DNA of 64,000 nucleotides. It comes from Eledone cirrhosa. Taxonomy: Eukaryota > Mollusca > Cephalopoda > Octopoda > Eledonidae. A model generated the notes under the pieces. That model had not been told where the DNA came from. It did no database searches and saw nothing but the letters and a program-made list of their open reading frames with translations. Location of the stretch: positions 349,413,700 through 349,477,699 of the forward strand of contig OZ024743.1 in assembly GCA_964016885.1 (NCBI GenBank). Reading direction: 5' to 3'. Shown here piece after piece: positions 40,001-50,432 of this stretch (its first letter is position 1; each line of letters starts with the position of its first letter). The translations under genes were made by a program, and so were the position numbers.

Positions 40001-40347
40001 GCATCTAAGATCCCGTTCCAGTCGCCCACTAACACTAAAGAGCGGGACGTTCCAAGAAAGGTCTCCAGACGCCGGAAGAAATCAGGCCGCCCTGCTCCTG
40101 TCGGGGCATAGACGGCCACTAGCCTGAAAGCTTGCCCGTCTCCGCTGGTCACGTCCAGCACCACCAGCTTACCCTCTGGGTCCAGGAAGATGGCCCGTAT
40201 GGCGAGATCCAAACCTCTCCGAAAAAGCACAGCAACTCCTCCACCCGATCCAGGACGGCTGGGAGATGCGTACACATCGTAGCCGCCGAAGATCGGTGCG
40301 AAGGCCCGTGCTTCGGAGATTCTGGTCTCGCTGATGGCCACTACATC
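37024..40347 (-). CDS. LINE ORF2, copy A: APE endonuclease and reverse transcriptase
   Basis: Open for about 1,108 codons with no stop. The sense protein starts within the endonuclease at SETRISEARAFAP (40,335) and continues with GGGVAVLFRRGLDL, VLVGDWNGILDARWD (catalytic-type DWN) and SYTDHKFVTC (DH), the APE-type domain that nicks target DNA. The RT follows with DNFRPITLLNTEFKILAKVL, INLDQSKAFDRVDHRYL (motif A), VRQGCPLSSLLYVLTL (motif B) and YADDVTVVVS (motif C, 38,379-38,396). The C-terminus has CPRCAHGDETVLHALVQC (C-x2-C-x8-H-x4-C) and ends LSIYL at 37,024. The first about 33 residues of ORF2 (MTSLRIGSINARGLGSSW...) are absent here because they lie in the inverted block at 40,411-41,387. 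The frame stays open upstream to 40,941, but that part is antisense to ORF1 and is not real coding. Confidence 0.9.
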   Translation of the reverse strand, partial: DVVAISETRISEARAFAPIFGGYDVYASPSRPGSGGGVAVLFRRGLDLAIRAIFLDPEGKLVVLDVTSGDGQAFRLVAVYAPTGAGRPDFFRRLETFLGTSRSLVLVGDWNGILDARWDCVGLADRGGGCKSLTNLLRRFELSDRYRLDFPNVPMWTWTNRIGSSRSYLDRVFCREIDRSSIGCPQFKIVSYTDHKFVTCVLDLDRLHRRGPGYWKLNASLPARKAYRDRISELVKRALTGAIVNNKWWFALKRAIRIESIRFSKALAIEKNRAEGELVRKLDEALSKGIATDVLAAKLALDQFFNAKHEGCVVRARVRALRHEGTKAVQWARVAEARRGNKATIRSLVDHDGRMLLDPGQLWEAFQRHFAQLFGGSGGPGRGMDFSVYLDGLPRLSATEAKCCEKPITAAEVREAMTGCTRGKSPGLDGLPYELYVQMPDLFGGLLADVYCNWQQNGRIPSFVSRGAVALLRKDPNKGDNIDNFRPITLLNTEFKILAKVLAKRLALVVGGLVGEAQTCAIPDRSIHDNLHRMRYIVERVAREPGTGGSLINLDQSKAFDRVDHRYLAAVLRAAGFGPVFRGWIAAMHSDICSVVRVNGHLSEPFNIMRSVRQGCPLSSLLYVLTLEPLLHKLETLRGVPRELGCGRSVSAYADDVTVVVSNAKHIEAIGTTLREYEAVTGAMINQEKSVGLQLGTWRGRSMPSNSVVGRWTDGPVKLLGVWFGPDLQTDKNWDEVTSRVASLTQKWAERKLSLKGRAEVANAYIASVICYRLTVVPCSKPRLTALERLLFRFLWKGRAPMVRRSICCQHPLRGGLGMPWLMMRRHALRLRHLHLFLDGDQVWSPFARRVFPQLVSLTELQSWVKRRPRGSAWRLECLQALTALDQSGNVIGGNSTSAFYRGLVEGKSDDVLGETLGVDENQLANLFGRTFGPGPMDNFQKSLAWQCYRGALPVRDKLYRHGGAVSRACPRCAHGDETVLHALVQCPKIADLWVYVEHLLSRLGRIQLSSESIVRIAPPSSFSREGQAVFICLVAMAKEIVWWTRLKGLKTSTYLFGDALIDFFKFHLKRKIRVEREVLSSQHFVERWVREARMARVNGPTLSIYL

Positions 40348-40410
40348 GCTTGTCCTGTTGCTGGTAGCCGTGGAGCCGGATTCGGAAGGAGGGGGGTTTT
40401 CTCCTTTCTC
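40291..40410 (-). repeat. 120-bp fused duplication, left copy
   Basis: The block from ATCGGTGCGAAGGCCCGTGC to TTTTCTCCTTTCTC occurs here and at 41,388-41,505 in the same orientation. It joins a piece of ORF2 (AISETRISEARAFAPI) to a piece of ORF1 (PPPSESGSTATSN in one frame), which are normally about 1 kb apart. The two copies differ at their fusion point (CACTACATCGCTTG here, CACTTTCGCTTG at 41,437). Confidence 0.88.
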
Positions 40411-41387
40411 TAGGTCCGTGGCACCCATACCCACTCCACGGAAATCAAAGACAGCAGCAGCAGTGGAAATATTAACAACAACAACAGCAATACCAAATGC
40501 AGCTGCAACAGAGACTCCAGTGCAAACATCACCAACAACAACAAGTGAAAGAGTAGAGCTGGTACCCCTCCCCGACCTTACAGAATCAGACATGGAGTGT
40601 GAGGTGGGAGAGGGATGGCAACAGGTCGCAAGAAGGCACAAACGCAGAAGCAGCGCATCGTCGCCTTTGAAAAGGGAGGAAAGAAATGAGAAAAGGGTAA
40701 AGTCTACTGCAAAGAGACCCACAGCAGCAACACCACCAACACCATCACCACCCACACCAGCACCACCATCACCACCGGCGACAACCCCACCGCCAACAAC
40801 ACCTTCAACACCACCACCACAAGCACCAACATCGCAAACACAACAACAAAACACACACACCCAGCAACAACGACAAGAAAATAGCAGAACCACACCCCAC
40901 CCCCAGAAAAACAAATGCACGGCAATAAACACACACAACAAGAAACTAATGACTTACATAATTGAACACACAGACATTTCACAACAGGACTACATAATAC
41001 CAGCACCAATCAAAACGCCAACTAACATAAGACTGCTAAAAATAGCACAGAAACAATACACAAACATTAAAACGAAATTCCCCAACGCAGTTGGTGATTT
41101 CAGGGACCTAGGAGGAACCATTAATCGAAGAGTATATTCAGACATTCTCTTAGAAGAGCCGACGACCAGCCGAAGGGACGATTCAACGGTCCCTTCACCA
41201 GACGATCAAGTGAAAAGGGATGTAAAAACCATCCCTCCTCTACCAAAAGTACGGTAAGTGGTCTTTCCCATCTTTTCCACTCTATTTTAAACATGACCTC
41301 ACTCAGAATAGGCAGCATAAATGCGCGTGGCTTGGGGTCGTCATGGAAGCAGGGTCACCTGCTCAACGACCTCAGGTCACTTTGCTT
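40411..41387 (+). pseudogene. Inverted segment of copy A: ORF1 C-terminus and ORF2 N-terminus
   Basis: This part of copy A reads on the plus strand, opposite to the rest. It encodes the Thr/Pro-rich ORF1 tail (LPDLTESDMECEVGEGWQQV, poly-Thr-Pro, KFPNAVGDFRDLGGTINRR, ending LPKVR at 41,257) and, after 35 bases, the first codons of ORF2 (MTSLRIGSINARGLGSSWKQ from 41,293, stopping at LLNDLRSL). The same sequences are in normal order in copy B (ORF1 end at 50,433, ORF2 ATG at 50,398, also 35 bases apart). It is flanked by the two direct 120-bp fused copies. Confidence 0.9.
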
Positions 41388-41505
41388 GATCGGTGCGAAG
41401 GCCCGTGCTTCGGAGATTCTGGTCTCGCTGATGGCCACTTTCGCTTGTCCTGTTGCTGGTAGCCGTGGAGCCGGATTCGGAAGGAGGGGGGTTTTCTCCT
41501 TTCTC
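41388..41505 (-). repeat. 120-bp fused duplication, right copy
   Basis: Same orientation and content as 40,291-40,410. On the minus strand, ORF1 passes here from LLPNPAPRLPATGQAK directly into the ORF2 piece AISETRISEARAFAPI. Confidence 0.88.
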
Positions 41506-42675
41506 AGGGTCTTCTCGTTGCAGAAGGCCCTGAGGTGAGTCTTCGATCCACAGCGAAAGCATTTCGGGCGTTTGCCCTCAACACTTATGGGCAGTTGAGT
41601 GCCGTTATCGAAGTCTATCACATCCGGGATAGCTTCGATGCACTCCTGGTTGGTTTGGATTAGCATCTCAATGGAGGAGCCGACCCAATCTTCTCTTACT
41701 TTTTTCTGTACTTGCAGTACAGTTGTTTTGTCCTCGATTCCGACGAGGACAGACGCGGCCAGCCAAGAAGAGGTCATTCCGGGGGGGGACGTGGGTCAGT
41801 TTGACCCTCACAATTTTTTGCCCGCAGTAGGAGGGCACCAACACCATTTCCTCGCTCCTTAGGGTCACTACTGATTGGGCCTTTGCCTCCTGGGGTGTGG
41901 CAAAAAGTACGTCTACGGTGGCGTATTTTTTGCCTCGGGTGATGTGCGTTTTCCTCTGCCACACAGACCCCAAGGCTTTTTGTATTTGGGCCTCTGTGGC
42001 TCTTTCCACCCTACGGGATTTTGTACTTACTGTACGGTACGTGACCGTACAGTGCTCTTGGGTTTCGAAAAAATTTTTCGCTGCCTTGCAGATTGCTCGG
42101 TGTCCGTTCTTTGTCACCATCTTCTTCGCTTCCTCTAATTCCTCATTTGTTATGAGGATTGTTTCCAAGTTTTTCGCAATACCTGCAAATGAGATTGGTT
42201 TTTCTCTGCTGTTGTTGTTGTCGTCAGAGCTGCTGGTACTTTTGTTGCTGCAGGTACTACGACTACTGCCTCCGCCGCTGTTGCTGTGGTTGTTGTTGGT
42301 GTTGCTGCTGCTAATGCTGTTGTTGTTTATGCTGCTGGTGATGCTGTTGCGGCTGCTACTGTTGTTTTCATTGTCACTGTTGCTGTTGTTATTACGGCTG
42401 CTACTGCTATTATTCCTGACGTCAGACGAATGAACTGGGTTTTCGTATTTCCCGCACACCTGTTTCGTCGCTGTCGTCGTCGTCGTGGAGAAACCTTGCA
42501 CGCTTTGCACGAGACTTTTCTTTTCTTTCGTCGCTTGCGAAAGAGAAGGGAGGGAGAGAGACACATTTAAAGAAGGGAGGGAGAGAGACAATCTTCTCTC
42601 TGCTGTAGTGATGATTGAGGAAGAAGAAGACGGAATGAGTGGGAGTGACGTATGAAATTTCTTTTTGGTAGCCAT
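41440..42675 (-). pseudogene. LINE ORF1, copy A: N-terminal and CCHC part, frameshifted
   Basis: Starts MATKKKFHTSLPLIPSSSSS at 42,675. A low-complexity Ser/Asn/Thr region follows (42,440-42,180 on +; CTG/GTT-rich DNA), then a conserved block (ISFAGIAKNLETILITNEEL, CTVTYRTVSTKSRRVERATE, QIQKALGSVWQRKTHITRGK, VPSYCGQKIVRVKLTHVPP). A frame change occurs at a run of C (about 41,783-41,789, minus strand), after which VGIEDKTTVLQVQKKVRED and the zinc knuckle CFRCGSKTHLRAFC (C-x2-C-x4-H-x4-C, near 41,520-41,560) follow. ORF1 of such LINEs is a nucleic-acid-binding chaperone in the RNP. The C-terminal part is displaced into the inverted segment. Confidence 0.85.
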
Positions 42676-42888
42676 GTTTTTTTGTTTAAAATGAAATTTT
42701 GGGTACAAAACCCCAATAACTGGTTATTTAACCCCGAAGGGCCAAATAACGGACAGAAAGACCCCTCTCACGAGGAGGAGGGTGTCTTTATCAACAATTT
42801 GGTTCAAGTTTTAAACAATTTACAATTGTTTTAACGGTTAAAAATTACTATACCTTACAGAGCCGAGCCTCCGTCAACCATGGCATTC

Positions 42889-42924
<36 letters not shown>

Positions 42925-42934
42925 AAAAAAAAAA
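42889..42934. repeat. (AAT)n plus A run between LINE A and R4-like element 1
   Basis: Eight AAT units followed by about 22 A. It abuts the 5' end of copy A on the left and the 5' end of the plus-strand R4-like element on the right. Confidence 0.95.
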
Positions 42935-45900
42935 GAAACCCCAAAAACGTAAAGAAAATAAGAATGAAGAGAGAAGCAGGCGGACGGACAGAGAAGAGGG
43001 GGGAAAAAGTAAAACTTAAAAAACAAAAACTAAGTCAGACATTCGAATACTACATTACAATGAAACTTATGCTTATTCATTTTTGGGGCCCTTTCTGCCC
43101 GTGTGTTTGTTTGTTTATGTGTGTTCGTATACAGCGCGGTGATAATGCCACACAAGGGCCAAGTGGGATGGCGGATCCACAGATGGCTATGTAAACATAC
43201 ATTCGCCAATCCTCGATAAGAGTGTTTAAATATCGAACATAAACAGTTCGAATAACGGTGAAATGGAGACTAGAACGTCATGTGACAGACTCTCACCCAA
43301 CAGGTGCCCCCTGGCTCAGCAGCAGGAACCTGACTGTCAACCAAATACTGCTGATGTTGGAGGAAGAAGAAGAAGGAAAGGGGCCAGAACCAACTGGACG
43401 AAAGAATTGAATAGAACTGTTATGCAATGCTACCTGAAAAGTAACCCCAAGGAGAGGGGCTACAGGAGACGGATGCATAACATCTGGAACGAGATTGGTT
43501 TATTTAAATTAGATGAACAAAAATTGGCCGGGCAGGCTCGGGTAATAAGAACTAATGGGTGGATAGGCGAGCTGGAACTGGAGGAACTGAGCAGAGAGAA
43601 TGGCTTGGAGATGGCGGGTGTAGTATGCCAGACAAGCGAGCCGGCGGGAAATGAAGGTGAGGAGGTCCTGAGAACGGAGGAACCACCCGAAGCAGACAAT
43701 GATCTGAATACTGAGATAAATAATACCTGGAACAGAGATACGGCCACTGAGGAGATGAATGCTGACGGGCTAGGACAAGATTCGGTTGACATCCTAAATT
43801 TAGTGGTAGATGAGTTGAACAATGATAGTGGGAGACCTATGAACCTAAGATTTGTAGACAGGAAAAAGTTAAAGAAACAACAGCTAAGGTAAACAAAGTC
43901 ATCCCATACCTTGAGGCGAGGAGCCTTCACCAGTGCAACAATATCCTCAAAGCAACAGCAAATACGGTGAGAAAACTACTTGGTATAAAAGCGAGAGGAA
44001 ACAAGAGACAAGAAAGAGCAGAGCCGTGGTGGAAGAAGCGACTGAGTGGGCAAATCGGGGAAATTAGAAATGACAGGAAAGCTTGAGTCACTACTGAATG
44101 GGACACTAAAAAACATAGGCACTAAAAATAGACTGGAAATAAAATACAAAACTAGGAGTAAAAAGCTAAATATTATCATAGAGGAATTGAAGCAACGCAT
44201 TGTAGCAAAGAGTGCCAAAATCAGGCGATACGAGAACAGAGTCAGTCAGTATAAACAGAACCGCATGTTCGACAACAACCAGAAGATGCTGTTTGGACAG
44301 CTTGAGGGGAAAGAAAGAGGCAACGACTTGATCCCTGGGGCGGAACAAGCTAAAACATTCTGGAGAGGAATATGGGAGCAGGATGTTAGACACAATGCCC
44401 AGGCAGGGTGGATTGAGACAGTACAGAGGGAGATCGGTGAGCAGGCACAACAACAGACTGATTTGAGTATCACAGTTGAAACTCTTAAGGGGCAAGCCAA
44501 AAAACTAACCAACTGGAAATCACCAGGCCCAGATGGTGTGCAGGGGTATTGGATTAAACATTTAACATCCCTCCACCCGAAGCTGACGGCCATGTTCAAT
44601 GACTGCTTGGTGTCGGGTGAGGTGCCAGAGTGGTTGACAAAAGGTACCACAGTTCTGATAATGAAAGACCGAATCAAGGGTAATGATGTTACCAACTATA
44701 GACCTATCACATGTCTGCCCGTAATGTGGAAACTGTTGACGAGCATTGTGTCTGAAGAAATCTACCATCACCTCCACACAAACAACTTGTTACCGGACGA
44801 ACAGAAAGGATGCCGAAAGAAGTCACGTGGTACAAAGGACCAGTTGCTTATTGATAAGATGGTAATGGGGAATTGCAGGAGGAGACACACTGATCTTGCC
44901 ATGGGATGGATAGACTACAGAAAGGCATTTGACATGGTGCCTCATTCCTGGATCACCAAAAGCCTGGAGATCTTCAGGGTGGCAGATAACATCAGACAGT
45001 TGCTGGGCAGGAGTATGGGGTCCTGGGAGACAGAGTTGACATCAACTGGAGTATCCTTGGGAAGCGTGAAGATCAAGAGAGGTATCTTCCAGGGAGATAG
45101 CCTGTCCCCTCTGTTGTTTGTCCTTGCCCTGATGCCCTTGACCATTATGCTGCGAAAAGTGAGAGCAGGATACAAGTTGGGAAGGGGAGAGCTTACCATC
45201 AATCACCTCCTCTTCATGGACGATCTTAAGCTCTTCGGGAAAAGTGAGAAGGAGTTGGATGTGCTTGTTGACACTGTCCGTATTTTCAGCAGTGATATAT
45301 GTATGCAGTTTGGTATTGGTAAATGTGGAGTCATTGTGATGAAGAGGGGTAGGTTGAGCAGAAGTAACGGGATCCAGATACCAACAAGTGAGATGATAAA
45401 GGAAATTGACTCTGAGGAAGGATACAAGTATTTGGGCGTTCTGGAGGCTGATGGCATAAAGAACAAAAAATGAAGGAATTGTTAAGAACTGAATACATTC
45501 GGAGAGTAAGGAGCGTATTGAAGTCACATCTGAACAGCAGAAATGCCATAAGCGCAGTAAATTCCCGAGCTGTGTCTATTATTAGGTACAGTGCGGGAAT
45601 TCTGAGATGGAATGTTGCTGAACAAAAAGAAATGGATAGGAAGACTAGGAAGCTATTGACTATCTACAACATGTTCCACAAGAGGAGTGATGTCGATAGA
45701 CTCTACCTAAGGAGATCTGAGGGTGGAAGAGGTCTTATCAGCATAGAGGACTGTGTTCAGATGGAGAAAAACAACCTATACAAATACGTGACCTATAGTA
45801 AGGAGCCAATGCTCAGAGCTGTACTGAAGGAGGGGACAGTAGGCCAGGGGATATCCAAGGAGGAAATAACATCAAGGAAGAGCAGCCTTAAGGGAAAATC

Positions 45901-46721
45901 CCTTCATAGTACCTTCTTTGAGAAAACTGAATTTAGAGATCCACAGACATGGAACTGGTTGAGAAGAGGAGACCTCAAAAAGGCTACAGAAGGAATGCTA
46001 ATGGCTGCGCAGGAGCAGGCCCTCAAAACGAAGTGGTTGAAGCACCATATCTACAAGGAGGAGGCTAGCCCACTGTGCAGGATCTGTGGAGAGAGAGAGG
46101 AGACTGTGGCTCACATTGTGTCCGAGTGTAAACACCTAGCCCAGACCCACTATAAGGGCTGGAGACACGATGTGATGGGCAGGGTGATCCACTGGCACCT
46201 GTGCAAAGTAAACAATCTACCACATTCTGAGAAATGGTATGAGCATAGGCCAGAGGCGGTGATGGAGAACAGTCAGGTGAAGGTGCTGTGGGATTTTAGG
46301 ATACAGACGGACAAAAAACTGGAACACAATAGACCTGACCTGGTGGTTGTGGACAAAGAAAAAAGATCGTGCCTGATTGTGGATGTGGCCTGCCCGTTCG
46401 ACACGAGAGTGCAAGAGAAGGAGAGGGAGAAAATTAACCGATACCAGGACCTAAAGTGGGAGGTGAAAAGGATTTGGAACTGCCATGAAGTCAAAGTGAT
46501 CCCGATTGTCATAGGCGCACTGGGGACTATCTCCAAAGGTTTCCAGGGATGGTTAAAGAAAATCGGCCCCTTCACGTTTTTGGAACGCTTCAAAAGGCAT
46601 GCTTGCTTGGAACAGCAAGAACCCTCCGATACGTCCTGAATATCTGAGGCTGCAGGTAGTGGCTTGATATTCAATCCAACGGACTTTCCAGTTAACCAAC
46701 ATCAATGACTGAGATTCAAGG
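42935..46721 (+). mobile_element. R4/Dong-like LINE with restriction-like endonuclease, copy 1
   Basis: Plus-strand element of about 3.8 kb: a 5' leader (42,935-43,262), one long coding region (43,263-46,639, three frame segments) and a 3' UTR (46,640-46,721) ending CAATGACTGAGATTCAAGGA before (AAT)n. It has a single ORF, an RT followed by a zinc knuckle and a PD-(D/E)xK-type endonuclease, and no APE domain, as in the R2/R4/NeSL group. It is flanked by (AAT)n on both sides. I place it nearest the R4/Dong group from the RT motifs and the TAA target, but without a tree. Confidence 0.82.
43263..46639 (+). pseudogene. R4-like polyprotein: RT, CCHC knuckle, restriction-like endonuclease
   Basis: Segment 1 (43,263-43,892) starts METRTSCDRLSPNRCP and contains NRTVMQCYLKSNPKERGYRR and RMHNIWNEIGLF, a helical N-terminal block. 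A frame break near 43,890 leads through VIPYLEARSLHQCNNILKAT to segment 2 (44,046-45,473), the [75 protein letters not shown] (motif A), IFQGDSLSPLLFVLAL (motif B), LLFMDDLKLFG (motif C, 45,213 on). A stop at 45,471 follows a run of six A where copy 2 has seven, a one-base frameshift. Segment 3 (45,470-46,639) holds CRICGEREETVAHIVSEC (C-x2-C-x8-H-x4-C) and the endonuclease RPDLVVVDKEKRSCLIVDVA (RPD near 46,331). The family nicks a specific site and primes reverse transcription there. Two or three lesions make this copy inactive. Confidence 0.87.
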
Positions 46722-46733
46722 AATAACAATAAC

Positions 46734-46763
<30 letters not shown>
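46722..46763. repeat. (AAT)n between R4-like element 1 and LINE B
   Basis: Starts AATAACAATAAC and becomes pure AAT. It is at once the 3' tail of the R4-like element (+) and, read on the minus strand, the (ATT)n after LINE copy B. Confidence 0.97.
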
Positions 46764-46764
<1 letters not shown>

Positions 46765-47006
46765 TTTTCTTTATTAACCACAAGGGTTTACATAAAGTAG
46801 ACATTAAGGACAGTACAGGACAATACAGGACGGTACAAATGGGCATTTCTGCGTGTAAAAAAACAGAGGATGTAATAAAATAACAAAGAAAAATTCCCCA
46901 ATAGGGGGGAGACTTCCGAGGGACATTTGTGGAGAAAGCCCATTAAAAGACCACAGAGACCCTGACCACCAGGGCAAGTGCCCTCTCCCAGTTTTCCACC
47001 TTTAAT

Positions 47007-50000
47007 TTACAGACACATACTCAGAGAAGGCCCATTCATTCGGGCCATACTTGTTTCTCTCACCCATCTTTCAACAAAATGCTGGGAAGAGAGCACTTCC
47101 CACTCTACCCTGATGTTTCTCTTCAAATGAAATTTGAAAAAGTTAATCATGGCATCACCGAAGAGGTAAGTGCTCGTCTTCAGCCCTTTCAAACGTGTCC
47201 ACCATATTATCTCTTTCGCCATGGCCACCAGACAGATAAACACTGCCTGCCCTTCCCGGCTAAAGGAAGAGAGCGGGGCAATCCTCACGATGGACTCAGC
47301 AGATAGATGGATCCGTCCTACACGTGACAGCAGGTGTTCGACATAAACCCACAAGTCAGCAATGCTCGGACACTGGACGAGTGCGTGCAGGACGGTTTCG
47401 TCGCCCTGTGCGCATCTCGGACATGCCCGGCTGACAGCACCTCCATGCCTGTAGAGTTTATCCCGAACTGGCAAAGCTCCCCGGTAGCACTGCCAGGCCA
47501 GGGATTTCTGGAAGTTGTCCATAGGCCCCAGCCCGAAAGTCCTTCCGAAGAGATTGGATATTTGATTTTCGTCGACGCCTAGAGTTTCTTCAAGTACGTC
47601 GTCGCTCTTCCCCTCCACTAATCCCCTATAGAATTGCCCGATTGGTCGAGGGCTGTGAGCGCCTGAAAACATTCCAGTCTCCAAGCGCTCCCTTTCGGTC
47701 TTCGCTTGACCCAGGACTGCAGCTTCGTCAAGGAGACGAGCTGGGGAAAAACGTGTCTAGCAAACGGCGATCACACCTGATCACCGTTTAGGAAGAGGTG
47801 GAGATGTCGTAGCCTGAGCGCGTGTCTGCGCATCATCAGCCACGGCATGCCCAGCCCTCCACGTAGCGGGTGTTGACAGCAGATGGACCGCCTGACCATC
47901 GGAGCGCGTCCCTTCAACAAGAAGCGAAAGAGCAAACGCTCCAGCGCAGTCAGGCGGGGCTTAGGACAAGGAACGACGGTCAGGCGGTAGTAGATGACGG
48001 ACGCGATGTACGCGTTAGCCACCTCCGCTCGACCTTTCAGGGATAGCTTCCTCTCCGCCCATTTCTGGGTGAGAGAAGCCACCCTGCTCGTCACCTCGTC
48101 CCAGTTTTTGTCCGTCTGGAGGTCTGGACCGAACCAGACCCCTAGCAATTTAACCGATCCGTCCGTCCAGCACCCGACGACGCTGTTGGACGGCATGGAC
48201 CTGCCTCTCCAGGTGCCGAGCTGCAGGTCCACTGACTTTTCCTGGTTGATCATTGCTCCTGTCACCGCTTCGTATTCTCTTACTGTAGTGCCGATCGCCT
48301 CGATGTGTTTGGCGTTCGACACCACTACGGTGACATCGTCCGCATATGCTGACACGGATCTTCCGCATCCTAGTTCGCGCGGGACCCCCCTCAACGTCTC
48401 CAGTTTGTGCAGTAATGGCTCGAGAGTCAATACGTACAATAGGGACGAGAGGGGACATCCTTGGCGGACCGAGCGCATGATGTTGAACGGTTCCGAAAGG
48501 TGACCGTTCACTCTCACTACAGAGCAGATGTCGCTGTGAATGGCAGCGATCCAGCCTCTGAAGACGGGCCCAAAGCCAGCCGCCCTCAGGACTGCCGCTA
48601 GGTGACGATGGTCGACCCTATCGAAGGCTTTCGACTGATCTAAATTGATCAAAGACCCACCCGTGCCAGGTTCCCTAGCTACCCTCTCTACGATGTATCG
48701 CATGAGGTGGAGGTTGTCGTGGATGGATCTGTCGGGAATGGCGCATGTCTGTGCCTCTCCCACCAGTCCACCAACGACAAGCGCCAACCTCTTTGCTAGC
48801 ACCTTGGCCAAAATCTTGAACTCTGTGTTTAGCAGAGTTATGGGCCTAAAATTATCTATGTTATCCCCCTTGTTCGGATCCTTTCTCAGCAGCGCCACCG
48901 CTCCTCGGCTCACAGAGCTGGTAATTCTCCCGTTCTGTTGCCAGTTTCAGTAGACGTCCGCCAAGAGGCCTCCTAACAAGTCTGGCATTTGTACGTAAAG
49001 TTCATAGGGCAGACCATCCAAACCAGGCGATTTACCCCTTGTGCAGCCAGTCATTGCCTCCCGTACTTCAGCGGTTGTTATCGGCTTTTCGCAACACTCC
49101 GCCTCAGTGGCCAAAATCCGCGACAGTTCGTCGAGGTAGACACTAAAGTCCATCCCTCGATCCGGCCCGCAACTACCCCCGAACAGTTGAGCGAAGTGTC
49201 GCTGAAAAGCTTCACACATTTGCCCGGGATCGAGTAGCATGCGCCCGTCGTGTTCCACCAAAGACCGGATCGTGGCTTTGTTGCCACGACGCGCCTCCGC
49301 CACTCGGGCCCATTGAACGGCTTTCGTCCCCTTGTGTCTGAGAGCACGCACCCTAGCTCTGACAACGCAGCCTTCGTGCTTTGCATTGAAGAATTGGTCA
49401 AGGGCCAATTTCGCCGCAAGTACGTCGGTCGCGATGCCTTTGCTAAGCGCCTCGTCTAATTTTCTAACTAATTCTCCCTCTGCTCTATTTTTATCTATTG
49501 CTAAAGCCTTACTAAACCTAATGGACTCTATTCTAATTGCTCTTTTCAGAGCAAACCACCACTTGTTGTTGACGATGGTCCCCGTCAACGCCCGCTTAAC
49601 TAGTTCGCTAATCCGGTCTCTGTGGGCCTTGCGCGCTGGTAAGGACGCGTTTAGCTTCCAGTAGCCGGGTCCTCGTCTATGAAGCCTATCTAAGTCAAGC
49701 ACACAGATCACGAATTTGTGGTCCGTGTAGCTGACTATCTTGAATTGTGGACAGCCTATGATAGACCTATCTATTTCCCTACAAAATACTCTATCTAGAT
49801 ATGATCTGGATGACCCTATGCGATTTGTCCAAGTCCACATTGGTACATTCGGGAAATCCATTCGGTACCTGTCAGACAGTTCAAAACGCCTGAGCAGGTT
49901 GGTGAGACTCTTGCACCCTCCTTCCCTATCCACTAATCCCACACAATCCCAGCGTGCATCTAAGATCCCGTTCCAGTCGCCCACTAACACTAAAGAGCGG

Positions 50001-50398
50001 GACGTTCCAAGAAAGGTCTCCAGACGCCGGAAGAAATCAGGCCGCCCTGCTCCTGTCGGGGCATAGACGGCCACTAACCTGAAAGTTTGCCCGTCTCCGC
50101 TGGTCACGTCCAGCACCACCAACTTACCTTCTGGGTCCAGGAAGATGGCCCGTATGGCAAGATCCAAACCTCTCCGAAAGAGCACAGCAACTCCTCCCCC
50201 CGATCCCGGACGGCTGGGAGATGCGTACACATCGTAGCCGCCGAAGATCGGTGCGAAGGCCCGTGCTTCGGAGATTCTGGTCTCGCTGATGGACACTACA
50301 TCTATGTTTAGTGACCTGAGGTCGTTGAGCAGGTGGCCCTGCTTCCATGACGACCCCAAGCCACGCGGATTTATGCTGCCTATTCTGAGTGAGGTCAT
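47007..50398 (-). pseudogene. LINE ORF2, copy B, with two nonsense codons and a 28-bp deletion
   Basis: ATG at 50,398 gives MTSLRIGSINPRGLGSSWKQ, 35 bases after the ORF1 stop. The APE-type endonuclease reads SISETRISEARAFAP, VLVGDWNGILDARWD and YTDHKFVICVL. After DLLGGLLADVY a stop (TGA for TGC) ends the first frame at 48,947. RT motifs follow in the same frame: LINLDQSKAFDRVDHRHL, RQGCPLSSLLYVLTL and YADDVTVVVS (48,334-48,351). A second stop (TGA for TGG, in GDQVW) lies at 47,771-47,779, and a 28-bp deletion relative to copy A near 47,637 shifts the frame. The C-terminus has the CPRCAQGDETVLHALVQC knuckle and ends LSMCL at 47,007. Confidence 0.9.
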
Positions 50399-50432
50399 GT
50401 TGAAAAGGAGTGGAAAAGATGGGAAAGACCAC

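Noticed and set aside
40348..40941. N-terminal extension of the 1,305-codon frame (Cys/Val/Gly-rich)
   Set aside because: It is antisense to the inverted ORF1 tail and has no homologue in copies B-D. The true ORF2 start lies in the inverted segment.
42880..43194. Asn/Lys-rich frame starting at 42,880
   Set aside because: It is made by the (AAT)n and A run plus the R4-like 5' leader. It has no homology and the real R4-like frame starts at 43,263.
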